64,000 nucleotides of DNA from Planctomycetota bacterium (GCA_013285505.1 CP053450.1:3394796-3458795), one strand, 5' to 3'. Counted from the first letter of the stretch, positions 17,517 through 28,457 are shown. A program made the numbers and translations. The notes: a model not told the origin generated them from the letters alone.

Positions 17517-19315
17517 ATGCGGATTGTGCTCGTCAACTGGGCTCACATCTGGGACGGCGCGTCCTACGGCGGTGGTGTGAACGGGTATTGCCAGGCCCTC
17601 GGGCTCGCGCTCATCGAGCGCGGGCACGACGTGATCAGCGTGTGCTCGGGGGTGACCTACACACCCGGGGACGAGCCGAGCACGGTCGGGGCGTGCGAGG
17701 TGCGCCGGCACGACGACTGGCTGGGGATCCGCGTCTTTGAGATCATCAACTCGCCCGTGGTGGCGCCCTCGCTGCTGCAGTTTGACGACCCGGCGGGCGA
17801 GGCGGGGTGCCCCGAACTCGAGGCGATCGTCCGGCGGCTGTTCGTGATGCTGGAGCCCGACGTCGTGCACTGGCACAACGTGGAGGGGTTCAGCGCGGGG
17901 TGCGTCGAGGCGTCGGCCCGTCCCGCGGGAGCCGGCGAGGGCGGCTGGGCCGGGGCGCGGCTGCTCTACAGCCTGCACAACTACCACACGATCTGCCCGC
18001 AGGTGTACCTCATGCAGGGGCACACAGATCCCTGCTTTGATTCGGCGGGGGGCGCGAACTGCGCGACATGTATCGAGCGGTCCGACCCGGCGGTCGAGAA
18101 GCTGCTGCGTGCGGAGAGATACGTCAAGAAATACCGCGAGGCCCACCCGGAGGCCCAGCCGCGCCCGCCGCGGCCGGCACCGCCGGTGCCGGTGACCCGG
18201 AAGCTCGTCCGGGAGTTGAAACGGTATGTGCGGGGCGAGCCGCTGCAGCCGGTGCCCCCCCCCGCCGCCGCCGGTCGCGCCTATCGAGCCGCCCGGGTGG
18301 GGCGGTGCGGGATGCCGCGGATGTCCCGCGGCGCGCGCTCGATGCCACAGCGGAGACCCGCGGGCAGTCGCGGAGCATCACCGACAAGGAGCGGCACGGG
18401 TTCGTGCCAACGCCCGACGACCCGGCGTGGAAGCCGCTGCTCAATGTCATCCGGCCTGAACCGGCGCCCGCAGCCCTGAACAAGTACGGCCAGCGGCGGG
18501 CTGCGATGGTCTCGATGCTGAATACGTGCGATCGGGTCCTGGCCGTGTCACGGTTTGTGCGCGAGAAGTTCGTTTCGATGGGTGTCGATGACGAGCGGGC
18601 GGAGGTCGTGACGATCGGGTCGCGGATGAACGCGATCGTCGAGGCCAATCGCGAGCTGTGCTTTGCGCCGGAGCCCTTCTCGGAGAACCCCACACGACCG
18701 ATCCGGCTGATCTTCCTCGGGTACAACAACCACTACAAGGGCCTGCACGTGCTGGCCGATGCTCTGGAACTGCTGACGCCGGCGTATCTGCGGCGGCTGC
18801 ACGTGACCGTGCACGCCCAGCACGGGCGTTCGATGTCGTGGCGGTTTGAGCGGCTCTCGCCGCGGCTGGCGGGGCTGGTGTACGGCGAGGGGTACGACTA
18901 CTCCGATATTCCGTGGTTCTTGGGCGGGAAGGACCTGACGGTGGTGCCGAGTGTGTGGTGGGACAACGGGCCGCAGACGGTGTTTGAGTCGCTCACGTGC
19001 GGAGTTCCGGTGTTGGGGGCGGAACTCGGGGGAATTCCGGACTCGATCACGCACGGGGTGAACGGGCTGCTGTTCCGGGGCAATGATCGGTTTGACCTGG
19101 CCCGGCGGCTGGCGGAGGTGGTGCGTGAGCCGAAGATGCTGGACCGGCTGCGGGCGAACGTGCGTCCGGGCAAGTCGATGGCGGCGCACGCGTTGGAGAT
19201 CGAATCGATGTATCAGACATTGCGGGACACTGGGCGGGACGGCGGCGCGGTGATCGAGACGCGGGTGTCGCCCGGGGCGGCGCGGGGCGCAGATCGGACG
19301 GGGGTAAACGCGTGA
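17517..19315 (+). CDS. Glycosyltransferase, GT4 type, two frame breaks
   Basis: A GT-B fold glycosyltransferase of about 598 residues after correction. The N-terminal half begins MRIVLVNWAHIWDGASYGGG, with VVHWHNVEGFS and a Cys-bearing insert (HNYHTICPQVYLMQGHTDPC, then GGANCATCIE). The C-terminal donor-binding half has DRVLAVSRFVREKFVSMGV, IRLIFLGYNNHYKGLHVL and VVPSVWWDNGPQTVFESL. Two +1 breaks fall in the low-complexity linker, one in a run of nine C (18249-18257) and one in CCCGGGTGGGG (18292-18302). Homopolymer errors explain both. It is the first of three genes with overlapping start and stop codons, likely for a surface polysaccharide or glycan. Confidence 0.75.
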
Positions 19316-21045
19316 CTGAGCAGACGCCGCGACCGAACGGTACAACGACAACGAGCACGGGCACCGTGGACGGCCTGGCCCGCCCGGTGGCGATCGACGC
19401 GACGGAGTCGCGCGAGCCGGTCGGCACGCGCACGCCGAACATCGCGGTGGCGATGGTGACGTGGAACCGCAAAGAGATGATCGCCCGGGTGCTCGAGGAC
19501 CTCTCGGTGCAGACCTTCCCGGTGGACCACCTCGACGTGGTGGTGTGCGACAACGCCTCGACGGACGGGACGGCCGAGTATCTGCTCGAGCGGTTCGCGC
19601 CCGAGCGGATGGTGGACAACCCGACGCCGGAGGCGCACGAGCCGAACTTTCAGGTTCCGGCCAAGCGCGAGGGCAGGAACACGCTGGGGTTCCGCTCGCT
19701 GACGATCGTCAAGAACACGGTCAACGCCGGCGGGTGCGGCGGGTTCAACACCGACATGGCGTTTGTCGAGCGGGTGCTGGACGACGCGGGGTCGGAAGCG
19801 CGGCCGGACTATCTCTGGCTGGTCGATGACGACGTGCGCATGCCGGCGACGACGTGCGAGCGGCTCGTGAGCGTGGCTGAGGGCGACCCGGGCGTCGGGC
19901 TGGTCGGCACGCGAACGGTGCACATCGAGAAGCCCGAAGAGACGATCGAGACGACGATCTACTTCAACCCCGTGACGGGGCTGATGGACGACCACCCGCC
20001 CAAGGGGCACCGGCTCGAGGCGGCCCACCGCGAGTGGGCGGCGGAGGTCGGCGGGCCGAAGGGTGAGCACGAGTATTCGGGTGTGCGAGAGGTGGATGTG
20101 GTGAGCGCCTGTTCCCTGCTCGCGCGGTGGTCGGCGGTGCGCGAGGTTGGCTTCTGGGACTGGCGGTACTTCATCTACTGCGACGATGCGGACTGGTGCC
20201 TGCGGTTTGCCAAGGCGGGCAAGAAGGTCGTGCTCAACCTCGACGCGACCGTGCTGCACACGCCCTGGCACTACAAGCTGACCCCGGCGCGGCTCTACTA
20301 CGCCCAGCGGAACGTGATCTGGATGATGGAGAAGGTGCTGCCGGCGGGTGAGTTGCGGGGCGTGGTCGGCAGGCGGTTCCGCTCGCTGCTGAAGGACTCG
20401 CTCTACGCCATGGCGATGCGTCGGCAGTTCCACGCCGAGATCATCCGGCGGACGGCCCGCGACGTGTGCGTGGGCAAGACGGGCAAGCTCGAGGCGATCG
20501 GGCCGAGCCGCCGAAGCTGCTCCGCCCCGCCGCAGAGCGGATCGGCCTCTTCAGGAGCGGGGCCCGGATCGGCTTCCTGTGCGGTGACGCCCGCTCGCTG
20601 GGTTGGGCGGAGCGGGTGCGGTCTGGATTGCGCGCACGCCGAAGAGCGCGGCCTGCCTGTGCCGCGGTTTGTCGAGATCGTGCGGAACACGGTGCCCGGT
20701 GCCGAGGGTGCCCCGCCGGCGGGGGTCGAGCGTGTGGTGTATGCCGGGAACTGGAAATCCCGCGTCCGCCGCAATCTGGACCTGCTCGGCAAGCGGCCCG
20801 ACGCTGCGGTGGTGTTTGAACAGCTCAACGACTTCCCGCTCCTGTTCGGGAAGCACAACGTGCATATGGACCCGAAGGACCTTGCGCAGTGCCAGATCGA
20901 GAGCGATCGGCCGCTGGCGCGGACGGCGTTTGTGGGCCGGTGGCTCGCGACGTGTCTGCGGTGCGCGTGGTACGTGACGACGCTCAAGCCTTTCCGTTCT
21001 CCGGAGAAGTACGGCGGATTCCCGAAGGAGGCGGCCTCGGTATGA
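19312..21045 (+). CDS. Glycosyltransferase family 2, compensated frame breaks
   Basis: A GTG start at 19312 overlaps the previous stop (GTGA). The GT-A/GT2 core reads IAVAMVTWNRKEMIARVLED, VVVCDNASTDGTAEYLLERF, GGCGGFNTDMAF, LWLVDDDVRMP (the metal-binding Asp residues) and FWDWRYFIYCDDADWCLRFA. This resembles galactofuranosyl- or rhamnosyl-transferases of the GlfT2/WbbL sort. From about 20503 (a C missing in GGGCCG) to about 20636 (one extra base) the frame is displaced. The true path reads PPKLLRPAAERIGLFRSG. The net length change is zero and the product has about 577 residues. The C-terminal part is conserved-looking but unassigned. Confidence 0.75.
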   Translation: MTEQTPRPNGTTTTSTGTVDGLARPVAIDATESREPVGTRTPNIAVAMVTWNRKEMIARVLEDLSVQTFPVDHLDVVVCDNASTDGTAEYLLERFAPERMVDNPTPEAHEPNFQVPAKREGRNTLGFRSLTIVKNTVNAGGCGGFNTDMAFVERVLDDAGSEARPDYLWLVDDDVRMPATTCERLVSVAEGDPGVGLVGTRTVHIEKPEETIETTIYFNPVTGLMDDHPPKGHRLEAAHREWAAEVGGPKGEHEYSGVREVDVVSACSLLARWSAVREVGFWDWRYFIYCDDADWCLRFAKAGKKVVLNLDATVLHTPWHYKLTPARLYYAQRNVIWMMEKVLPAGELRGVVGRRFRSLLKDSLYAMAMRRQFHAEIIRRTARDVCVGKTGKLEAIGPSRRSCSAPPQSGSASSGAGPGSASCAVTPARWVGRSGCGLDCAHAEERGLPVPRFVEIVRNTVPGAEGAPPAGVERVVYAGNWKSRVRRNLDLLGKRPDAAVVFEQLNDFPLLFGKHNVHMDPKDLAQCQIESDRPLARTAFVGRWLATCLRCAWYVTTLKPFRSPEKYGGFPKEAASV

Positions 21046-22836
21046 GTGACGGCGCGACGACACCTCTGGTCAGGCCCGAGGGCTGGCCGACGACCGACCG
21101 ACCGATGCGCGTGGCGATCCTGGCGTGGGCCAGGCTCTCGGCGCAGGCCAAGGAGGGGTCGGGGTACAACCTCAGCGCTTCGGAGCTGGCCACCGGGTTG
21201 GCCCTCAGCGGGCACACCGTCAGCTATCTGCGCTCGGGGATGCACTACTCTGCCGTCCGGCGCGGGCCGCACGTCAAGAAGACCGAGACGTGGCGCGAGA
21301 TCGACTGCTACACGCTCTACAACAGCCGCAACCTGAGCCCCGCGGCCACCAATTTCCAGAACATGCAGGCCGAGATCTCGTCGCCCAAGGACAACGCCGC
21401 GGTGCTGGCGTGGCTGCGCGAGGTGCGGGCCGAGGTCGTGCACGTGCACTCGCTCGAGGGCTTCGCGGCTGGACGTGGTCGGCGCGATGCGCGACGCCGG
21501 GCTGCCGGTGGTCATCACCACGCACAACTACCACTACGGCTGCCCGCAGGTCGATCTGCTGCACAACGAGCGGGAGTGCTGCCTGGACTACGACGGGGGC
21601 AAGCGGTGCGAGGGATGCCTGACCGCGCCGGACCCCGCGCGGGCCCGGCGCAACCGCTCCATCCTGCAGGCCTTCGAGCGGACGGTCGGGCCCGAGCTGA
21701 CCGTCGCGATGCGGAACACCGTGAAGCTGGCCAAGAAGCGTCTGACCGGCTCGCCCGCGCGCGTGCCGCGGCCGGAGGATCAGGTCAAGCCCGACCCCGA
21801 GACCGCGAGGGGCTTCGACACCGGCGGTGCTGAACACCCCGGCACCATCGACCTGGGGCTCGAGGTCGTCGCCAAGGACAAGATCGACGAGCTCGGGCAG
21901 GCCCCCGCCGACGCCAACGAGATCTTCGAGCAAACGAGCGACGTCCACCTGCGCGTGGTCAACATCTACGGCGAGCGGCGGAGGGCCGGCGTCGAGGCAC
22001 TCAATCGCGCGAGCCTCGTCACGCCACCCAGCGCCTTTATGTGCCGCGCCTACGAGGCGATGGGCGTGCGTCCCGAGCAGCTCCGGCACGTGCGGCTCGG
22101 CCAGCCGCACTTCGACCAGATCCGCCGGCGGGCGCGGCGCTCGCCCTACTACGACGCCCGCCCGTGGGACCCGGCCACCGCCAAACGCCCGCTGCGCGTG
22201 GCCTTCTGGGGCACAACGCGGAACAACAAGGGCTTCGGCGTCATGGCCCGCGCGATCGAACGCCTCGACCGCGAGACGAGGCAGACCTGCCAGTTCATCA
22301 TCCACGCCGGCGGCGGCGACTGGGGCTACCGCAAGCGGCTCAGCCGGTTCCCGGAGGTCAGCTTCCTCGGCGGGTACGACACGGTGCAGTTGCTCGCCGG
22401 CGCGGGCGAGTACGACGTCGCGGTGCTGCCGCACATCTGGTTCGAGAACTCGCCGCTGGTGATGCTCGAACACCTGCACGCGGGCAAGTTCATCCTGTCG
22501 TCGAGGCTCGGCGGGCCGGTGGACTGGATCTGCGAGCCCGGGTCGCCGGAGGCCGCGGCCAACGGCGGGCTGGGCAACGGCCTGTTCCACCCCGGCGGCG
22601 ACGACGAGACCCTCGCCGCGTGCATCGAGCGGGTGGTGCGGGGCGAGGTGGTGCTGCCCAGCCCGCGCGAGATCCACGCCGTGAGCGAGCTCTGGAGCTA
22701 CCCGCAGCACGTGGCCGAGGTGCAGTCGATCTATCGCGGGCTGCTGGGTCTGGACCCGGACGGAGCGTCGTCCGGCGAGGACGCGGCACCCGAGGTCGTG
22801 ACGACGCCGTCCGACCGCCTCATGGCGTCTCGGTAA
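21042..22836 (+). CDS. Glycosyltransferase, GT4 type, one frame break
   Basis: It starts at the ATG overlapping the previous stop (ATGA, 21042-21045). About 597 residues after correction. The N-terminal domain has MRVAILAWARLSAQAKEGSG and VVHVHSLEGFA. The break is at GCGGCT 21465-21470; removal of one G gives EGFALDVVGAMRDAGLPVV. A Cys-bearing insert follows (HNYHYGCPQVDLL, then RECCLDYDGGKRCEGCL) that parallels the one in the first glycosyltransferase. The C-terminal half has LRVAFWGTTRNNKGFGVMA and VAVLPHIWFENSPLVMLEHL. Its 3' end overlaps the convergent phosphatase gene by 17 bp. Confidence 0.78.
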
Positions 22837-24940
22837 CGCGGATCACAACCAGCGTGACGTCGTCGAGTTGGGGATGTCCGCCCCGGAACGAGTTTACATC
22901 TGCCACCACCGCGTCGGCGATCTCGTTGGCCGACCGGGCCGCGTTGGCGCGGATGCACTCGCGCAGGCGGGCCTTGCCGTAAAACTCCTCCGACCCGTTG
23001 AGCGTCTCCCAGATGCCGTCGGTGCCGAGGAAGAGGACCATCCCGGGGCGCAGGGTGTCGGTGGTGATCTCGCGGAACGTCCAGTCGGCCTGGATCGCCA
23101 GCGGGATATCTTCGCCCTCCCACTCGGCGAATGTGTCGGCCGCCGCGTCGTAGACGAGCACCGGGTCGTGGCCCGCGCCGACCCACCGCGCGGTGCCCGC
23201 CGCGCGGTCGAGGGCGACGACCATGAGCGTCATGAACCGGCCGGTGTCGGCGTCCGCCGCCAAGTGCCGGTTGATGTCCGCGAGGCTTTCGGCGAGCTCC
23301 CCGGGCATGCCCGTCCGCATGCGGATGAGGGCACGCGCGGTGGCCATCAGCAGGGCCGCGGCGATGCCGTGGCCGGTGACATCCCCCACCGCGATGGTCA
23401 GCCGCTCCGGGCCGGGCTGGTCAAACTCGATGAAGTCGAAGTAGTCGCCGCCGGTCTCGTCGCAGTAGTAGCTGCGGGCGGCGATATCGAATCCCGGCAC
23501 ATCGGGCGGACCGGCGGGCAACAGCTTGCGCTGCACCTGCTGGGCGAGGTCGAGCGAGTGGCTGATACGCAGGTGATCACGCAGCCGCGGCACCATGCCG
23601 TTGAACACCTCGGCGAGTTCTCCGACCTCGTCGCGGGTGGTCACCTCGGCCTGCACATCCAGATCGCCGCCCGCCACGCGGCGCATGGCCGCGGCGAGTG
23701 TGGCGATCGGCTGGGTGACCACGCGGGCGCCCGAGAAGGCTGCCAGCAGCATCGCACCGGAGAACACGACGATGCCGATCAGCACGCCGATGAGCTGATT
23801 CCGGGCGCGATTCCTGATGCTCACCGCCGCGTCGTCGGCGATCGCCCCGATGCTGGCCGTGGGCACGAGCGTGACCAGCCCGATCCGGTCGCCGGGCAGA
23901 CCGGCAAAGCAGCAGAGTTTGGAGGTCCCGTCGATCGTGACGGTCCGCGCACCCGTCGAAGCCGATTGCAGAGCCTCCATGACCGCGGCCGCGTCGGCCG
24001 GGTCGTCGGTCGTGAACTCTTCGATGCCCAAGAAGCCCTTCGCGTCCTGCGCCTCGCTGTACGACTGCTTGGCGATGATGTACAGAGTCTCCTCGCCCTC
24101 CTCGTCGCGCTCGACCACGACGAACAGATTCTCCGCGGCAGTCCCCCACGCCGTCCCAAACCGCAGCCCGTCAAGCATCGAGTCAACGCGGGAGAGCACG
24201 CCGGAGATGCCGATGATCGAGCCGTCGGGCGCTCGGACCGGCAGCACCAGCCCCACCAGCGTCTGCCCCGTCGCCGGGTCCACGCTCGGCGGCGAACCGA
24301 AGCCCTGCCCCACGCGCGACCGGGCTCGCTGGTACACGGGATCCTGCAGCGGGTCGTACCCGTCGGGAAGCAGTCCGTGACCCGGGTAGACCGCGTGCAC
24401 GCCGGAATCGAGCGTCACAAACTGCCAGAAACCCGAACGCGACATCATTGGGGACAGAGCACCGAAGGTCCTCGCCAGCGCAGCCAGCCGATCCGCATCT
24501 TCCTCCGACCCTGTCGGTCCGACATAGATCGCGGGCACCCGGAAAGACACGTTCGCGGGCTCGCGCGTGCCATCCTCCCGGAGAATGATGTGCGTGTTGG
24601 AGGGCCCCAATTCCGGGGCGGCGCCGGACTCACGAAAGTCCGCGGCCGCGAACCGGGGCGTGGACTCCGGACGCGGGTCGGCGAGCAACCGAGCGGCGTC
24701 GGACGCCTGGACGAGCGCCGCGGTGATGAACGTGGACGACTCCTGCTGGAAGATGCCGACGTTCTTGTCCATCACCGTGCGCAGAACGCCCTCGGCCTCG
24801 CGCATGAGCGCGGCACGCTGATCTGACGCCACGCCGCGAGCGAGTTGAATCGTCGACTGGAAGCTGATGAACGCCGCGAACACGGTCGGCAGCATCACCG
24901 CGACCAGCACCACGATCAGGAACTTGACGCGGATGGACAT
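22820..24940 (-). CDS. Membrane-bound PP2C/SpoIIE-type serine phosphatase (sensor)
   Basis: 706 residues. An N-terminal membrane segment (FLIVVLVAVMLPTVFAAFIS) is followed by a large extracytoplasmic Cache-like sensor domain (about 35-370, with YPGHGLLPDGYDPLQDPVY and IIGISGVLSRVDSM), a second membrane segment (LIGVLIGIVVFSGAMLLAAF), a HAMP domain (QPIATLAAAMRRVAGGDLDV) and a C-terminal phosphatase domain. Metal-binding motifs: GGDYFDF, VGDVTGHGIAAALL, GAGHDPVL, GTDGIWE and LDDVTLVV. Proteins of this build dephosphorylate anti-anti-sigma factors or similar partners in response to an external signal. No partner gene is adjacent. Confidence 0.9.
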   Translation of the reverse strand: MSIRVKFLIVVLVAVMLPTVFAAFISFQSTIQLARGVASDQRAALMREAEGVLRTVMDKNVGIFQQESSTFITAALVQASDAARLLADPRPESTPRFAAADFRESGAAPELGPSNTHIILREDGTREPANVSFRVPAIYVGPTGSEEDADRLAALARTFGALSPMMSRSGFWQFVTLDSGVHAVYPGHGLLPDGYDPLQDPVYQRARSRVGQGFGSPPSVDPATGQTLVGLVLPVRAPDGSIIGISGVLSRVDSMLDGLRFGTAWGTAAENLFVVVERDEEGEETLYIIAKQSYSEAQDAKGFLGIEEFTTDDPADAAAVMEALQSASTGARTVTIDGTSKLCCFAGLPGDRIGLVTLVPTASIGAIADDAAVSIRNRARNQLIGVLIGIVVFSGAMLLAAFSGARVVTQPIATLAAAMRRVAGGDLDVQAEVTTRDEVGELAEVFNGMVPRLRDHLRISHSLDLAQQVQRKLLPAGPPDVPGFDIAARSYYCDETGGDYFDFIEFDQPGPERLTIAVGDVTGHGIAAALLMATARALIRMRTGMPGELAESLADINRHLAADADTGRFMTLMVVALDRAAGTARWVGAGHDPVLVYDAAADTFAEWEGEDIPLAIQADWTFREITTDTLRPGMVLFLGTDGIWETLNGSEEFYGKARLRECIRANAARSANEIADAVVADVNSFRGGHPQLDDVTLVVIRVTETP

Positions 24941-24952
24941 GCCGCCATGGTA

Positions 24953-25832
24953 TCAGCGTTCCAGCAGCCGGCCCGCGATCTTGCGTGGCGACCGCTCGGT
25001 CACCGCGCGAGCCTCGGCCAGCGCCGCCACCCCCACTCGCTCAAACCGCGCGATCGCCGCTCCGCGGACGCGCTCGATCGCCTCGGCCAGCTCCGGGTTC
25101 TCGGCACCGAGACGCTCGCAGGCCCGCGCAAGCACGACCTGATCGCACCCCTCGCCGAGCAGGCTGCAGAGGCGGGTGTACCGGCGCTCGAGCTTGCCGT
25201 ACCGCTTCGGCACCAGCGGCATCAGCGTGCGGAGCTGCTCCCGCGCGTCCTTGGCACGCTTGCGGAGTGTGTGCAGCGCGTCGGCGGTCGGCTTGTCTGC
25301 GGCGAGTTCTGTCGCGCGACGGACGCGCCGGAGCGTCCGCTCAAACCCCGTCGCGACATTGATCTCGACGACCCTTCCCTTACGGGGCCACTCGGCGATG
25401 CCCTCGTCGAAGGCGTCGAGTTCGGCCAGCGCCGCGGCGGCCGCGAGCGGGAGCGCTCGCCCCGAGTCCTCACCAACGGCCGTGAGCAGCTCCCGAAGCC
25501 GCGAAGTGCTCTCCTCCTCCAGCGAGGGATCGTGACCGAGCAGGCGGTCGAACGCGCTGCCGAGCACGTGCGCATCCCGGTGCGACGAGAGCTGGCGTCC
25601 GGCCCGGGCGCAGGGCGCCGTTCTGCCGGGCGTACTCCTTCGGCCCCACCGACACACGCACCAGCTTCACAACCGCACGTGCCGAGCGGATCTCCCGCCG
25701 CGCATCGTGCACCGCCGCGACAGGATCCTCGCCGACGAGCAGAAGATCGTCGCGGGCCGCGGCGGCGAGGGCCTTGCCCACACTCCGCAGCGCCCGGCCG
25801 AGCGGTCGGTCTGGATCAACGGCGAACGCCAT
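24953..25832 (-). CDS. CHAD-domain protein, one frame break
   Basis: CHAD domains are helical, His/Lys/Arg-rich and bind polyphosphate. Visible marks are DPVAAVHDARREIRSARAVV (first conserved H-x-x-R-x-x-x-R helix), RQLSSHRDAHVLGSAFDRLL (conserved R-D) and ALHTLRKRAKDAREQLRTL (second helix). The frame breaks between about 25600 and 25615. Removing one C from GCGCCCGGG on the coding strand gives NGALRRAGRQLSSHRD and 292 codons. No CYTH triphosphatase domain is attached. It is 12 bp downstream of the phosphatase gene, on the same strand. Confidence 0.8.
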
Positions 25833-25886
25833 CGCGCAACCCCGGCCCGGACGCGCGGCGGACCCGCGCCGCCGGGTGGCCCGGTG

Positions 25887-27047
25887 TCAGTCGTTCCACT
25901 TCTTCAGGGCGGGGCCGGTGTAGGTCGCGATCGGGCGGATCAGCCGGTTGTTGGCGTGCTGCTCCATGATGTGAGCGCACCAGCCGGTGACGCGGGCGGC
26001 GACGAAGATCGGCGTGTACTGCGGCACGGGGATGCCCATCGTGTAGTACGTCATGCCGCACGGGAAGTCGACGTTCGGGTGGATGTTCTTCTCATCCAGC
26101 ATGATCTGCTGCACCTTCTCGCCCAGCTCGAAGAGCTTGACGAATTCGGCACCCTTCTGCTCGGCGGTCTTGCGGCCGAGCGCGTGCAAAATCGGCGCCC
26201 GGTGGTCGCCGTTCTTGTAGACCCGGTGGCCGAAGCCCATGAGCTTGCGCTTGTCCTTGAACGCCTGGTGCATCCACGCCTCGATCTTGGCCGGGTCGTT
26301 GTCCGGGCCGATGTCCTTGCGGATCTCGGCGAGCATGTCCATCGCCGCCTCGTTGGCCCCGCCGTGGAGCGGGCCCTTCAACGCCGCGATGCCGCCCGTG
26401 ACAGCGCCGTGCATGTCGCTGAGCGTCGCGCAGATCACGCGGCACGTGAACGTGCTGGCGTTGTAATCGTGCTCGGCGTACAGCGTCAGCGAGACGTCGA
26501 CGGTCTTGGTTGCCTCGGGGCTCGGCTTCTCGCCCGTCATGAGGTAGAGCATGTTGGCCGCGTGGCTCAGCTTGGCATTGCCGCCGGTGTTGGGCGCGAT
26601 GAGCTCCTTGCCGTCGATGATGTTCTGCATGTGGCCGATGATCGTCGGGATCTTGGCCGTCAGCCGCTTGGCCTTGCGGAGGTTGGCCTCCGGCGAGTTG
26701 TCCTGGCTGTCCTTGTCGAGGTTGCCGAGGATCGAGACCGCGGTGCGCAGCGCGTCCATCGGCACGCACGTGCCCTCTTTGAGCATCGGCTTGGCCGCGC
26801 GGAGGTAGTCGATCACCTGCGTCGGAAGAGCGCGGTTGGCGATCAGCTCATCGCGGAAGAACTGCAGCTCCTTCGCGTCCGGCTTGTGCCCGACCAGCAG
26901 GAGGTGCGCGACCTCGTCGAACGTCGCGTTCGCAGCCAGATCGTGGATCTCGTAGCCGCGGTAGATCAGGTCGCCCTGGGCAACCGAGCAGATCTGGGTG
27001 TCGCCGGCGATGATGCCTTCGAGGCCCTTGGAGGTGGCGGTGGTCAT
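25887..27047 (-). CDS. gltA: Citrate synthase
   Basis: 386 residues from the ATG at 27047, the length of the short bacterial citrate/2-methylcitrate synthases. It condenses oxaloacetate with acetyl-CoA at the entry to the TCA cycle. Active-site signatures: His in LKGPLHGGANEAAM, His in LMGFGHRVYKNGDHRAP and Asp in HPNVDFPCGMTYYTMGIP. The N-terminal part GLEGIIAGDTQICSV and IYRGYEIHDLA is typical of the type. Whether it prefers propionyl-CoA cannot be decided from sequence alone. The intact frame contrasts with several neighbours. Confidence 0.9.
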   Translation of the reverse strand: MTTATSKGLEGIIAGDTQICSVAQGDLIYRGYEIHDLAANATFDEVAHLLLVGHKPDAKELQFFRDELIANRALPTQVIDYLRAAKPMLKEGTCVPMDALRTAVSILGNLDKDSQDNSPEANLRKAKRLTAKIPTIIGHMQNIIDGKELIAPNTGGNAKLSHAANMLYLMTGEKPSPEATKTVDVSLTLYAEHDYNASTFTCRVICATLSDMHGAVTGGIAALKGPLHGGANEAAMDMLAEIRKDIGPDNDPAKIEAWMHQAFKDKRKLMGFGHRVYKNGDHRAPILHALGRKTAEQKGAEFVKLFELGEKVQQIMLDEKNIHPNVDFPCGMTYYTMGIPVPQYTPIFVAARVTGWCAHIMEQHANNRLIRPIATYTGPALKKWND

Positions 27048-27110
27048 CGGTCTATCTCCCTGTGCGTGGTGCTCTTGAGAGGGCACCATAGGAGCGACGA
27101 CCGCGATCCG

Positions 27111-28457
27111 CTACGCATCAGCCCCGTCCCGCGCCTCCCCCGCGGCCGCATCCTGCGGGGCCTGAGCCAGCTTCTCGGCCTTATAGCCGCCCTTGGCGCG
27201 GTCGGTGAAGTAGATCAACCCGAACACCACGATCAGGATCAGCGGCAACCCGGCGACGAACGCCAGCGTCGCCGCACCGCCCTCGGCCTGCACCTGGTTC
27301 CACACCGTCACCGACGCGGCGTCGGCGTCCGGCCCCGAAATCAGCTCGCGGGTGTAGCCCTCGGGGATCGCCTCGTCGATCTTGGTGTCGTAGAGCTTGC
27401 CCATCAGCGGCAGCACGAACGAGACCGCAAGCATCCCCGCCCCGCCCATGATCGAGAGCCCAAGGGCCCCGGTCTTGGGCATCCGCTCGGCGACGAAACC
27501 GAGCATCGTCGGCCAGAAGTAGCAGACGCCGGCGGCAAAGACCGTCGCGGCCGCGAAGGTCGGCACCGCGCCCGTCGCCCGGCTCAGCAGGAACAGACCG
27601 ATCGCCGCGAGGACCGCCGAGAAGAACAGCATGCCCGACGGCTTGAGCCTGTGGACGATCGGCCCGGCAAACTGCCGCCCCACCGCCATCAGCCCGTTGA
27701 TCCACACCAGCACCAGGATGCCCGACACACCGGCCGAGAACGTGAGAATGTTCGGGATCCACTGCCCCGGGCCGAGCTCGCTCGAAGCGGTCAGGAACAT
27801 GCACAGCACCATGACGATAAACAGCGGACGGAGGCACTCGGCGAACATGCTGCGCATCGACACGCCGCTGGCGACGCGCTCGGTCACGGGGAACCTCTGC
27901 CCAAAGAAGAGCACGCCGTAGATCAGCATGGGCAACAGCATGGTGCCCATCTTCCACTGCCACGCATCGTCGCCGCCCACACCCATCCGGGTGATCGCAA
28001 ACGCCGCGAGCCCGCCGATGACAATGCCGCCGGGGAACCAGACATGGAACTGGTTGAGCTTGTGCGTCTTGTTGTCGGGATACACCGTGGCGATCAGCGG
28101 GTTGCACGCCGCTTCGACGAAACCGTTGGCGATACCGATGCACAGCGTGCCCGCGTAGAGCATGCCGAAGCCGTTGGCAAAGATCGTCAGCAAAATGCCC
28201 GCGGCGTGACCGACGAACGCGAACAGCACCAGCCGCCGCATGCCCAGCACGTCGCACAGCGGGCCCCCGATGACCATCGCGAGCGTAAAGCCCCAGAACG
28301 CGGTGCCGGCGATCCAGCCGACCTGCTCCTTGGAGAGTTCGAACACGGTCTCGAGGTTGCCCATGATGTCGCCGCGGATGGCGAAGCTCATCGCCGTCAC
28401 GATCAGCGCGACACAACTGGCGACGAAGAGCCGAGAGCGGTTAGCGACTGGTGTCAT
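27111..28457 (-). CDS. MFS transporter
   Basis: 448 residues with about 12 membrane segments. Family marks are GPLCDVLGMRRLVLFAFVGH (the G-x-x-x-D-x-x-G-R-R loop between helices 2 and 3), IGIANGFVEAACNPLIATVY (helix 4-5 region with N-P) and FVAERMPKTGALGLSIMGG in the second half. The pattern recalls the FHS/sugar and oligosaccharide porters, but the substrate is unknown. The Ala/Asp-rich tail is cytoplasmic. It lies 63 bp upstream of citrate synthase on the same strand. Confidence 0.85.
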   Translation of the reverse strand: MTPVANRSRLFVASCVALIVTAMSFAIRGDIMGNLETVFELSKEQVGWIAGTAFWGFTLAMVIGGPLCDVLGMRRLVLFAFVGHAAGILLTIFANGFGMLYAGTLCIGIANGFVEAACNPLIATVYPDNKTHKLNQFHVWFPGGIVIGGLAAFAITRMGVGGDDAWQWKMGTMLLPMLIYGVLFFGQRFPVTERVASGVSMRSMFAECLRPLFIVMVLCMFLTASSELGPGQWIPNILTFSAGVSGILVLVWINGLMAVGRQFAGPIVHRLKPSGMLFFSAVLAAIGLFLLSRATGAVPTFAAATVFAAGVCYFWPTMLGFVAERMPKTGALGLSIMGGAGMLAVSFVLPLMGKLYDTKIDEAIPEGYTRELISGPDADAASVTVWNQVQAEGGAATLAFVAGLPLILIVVFGLIYFTDRAKGGYKAEKLAQAPQDAAAGEARDGADA

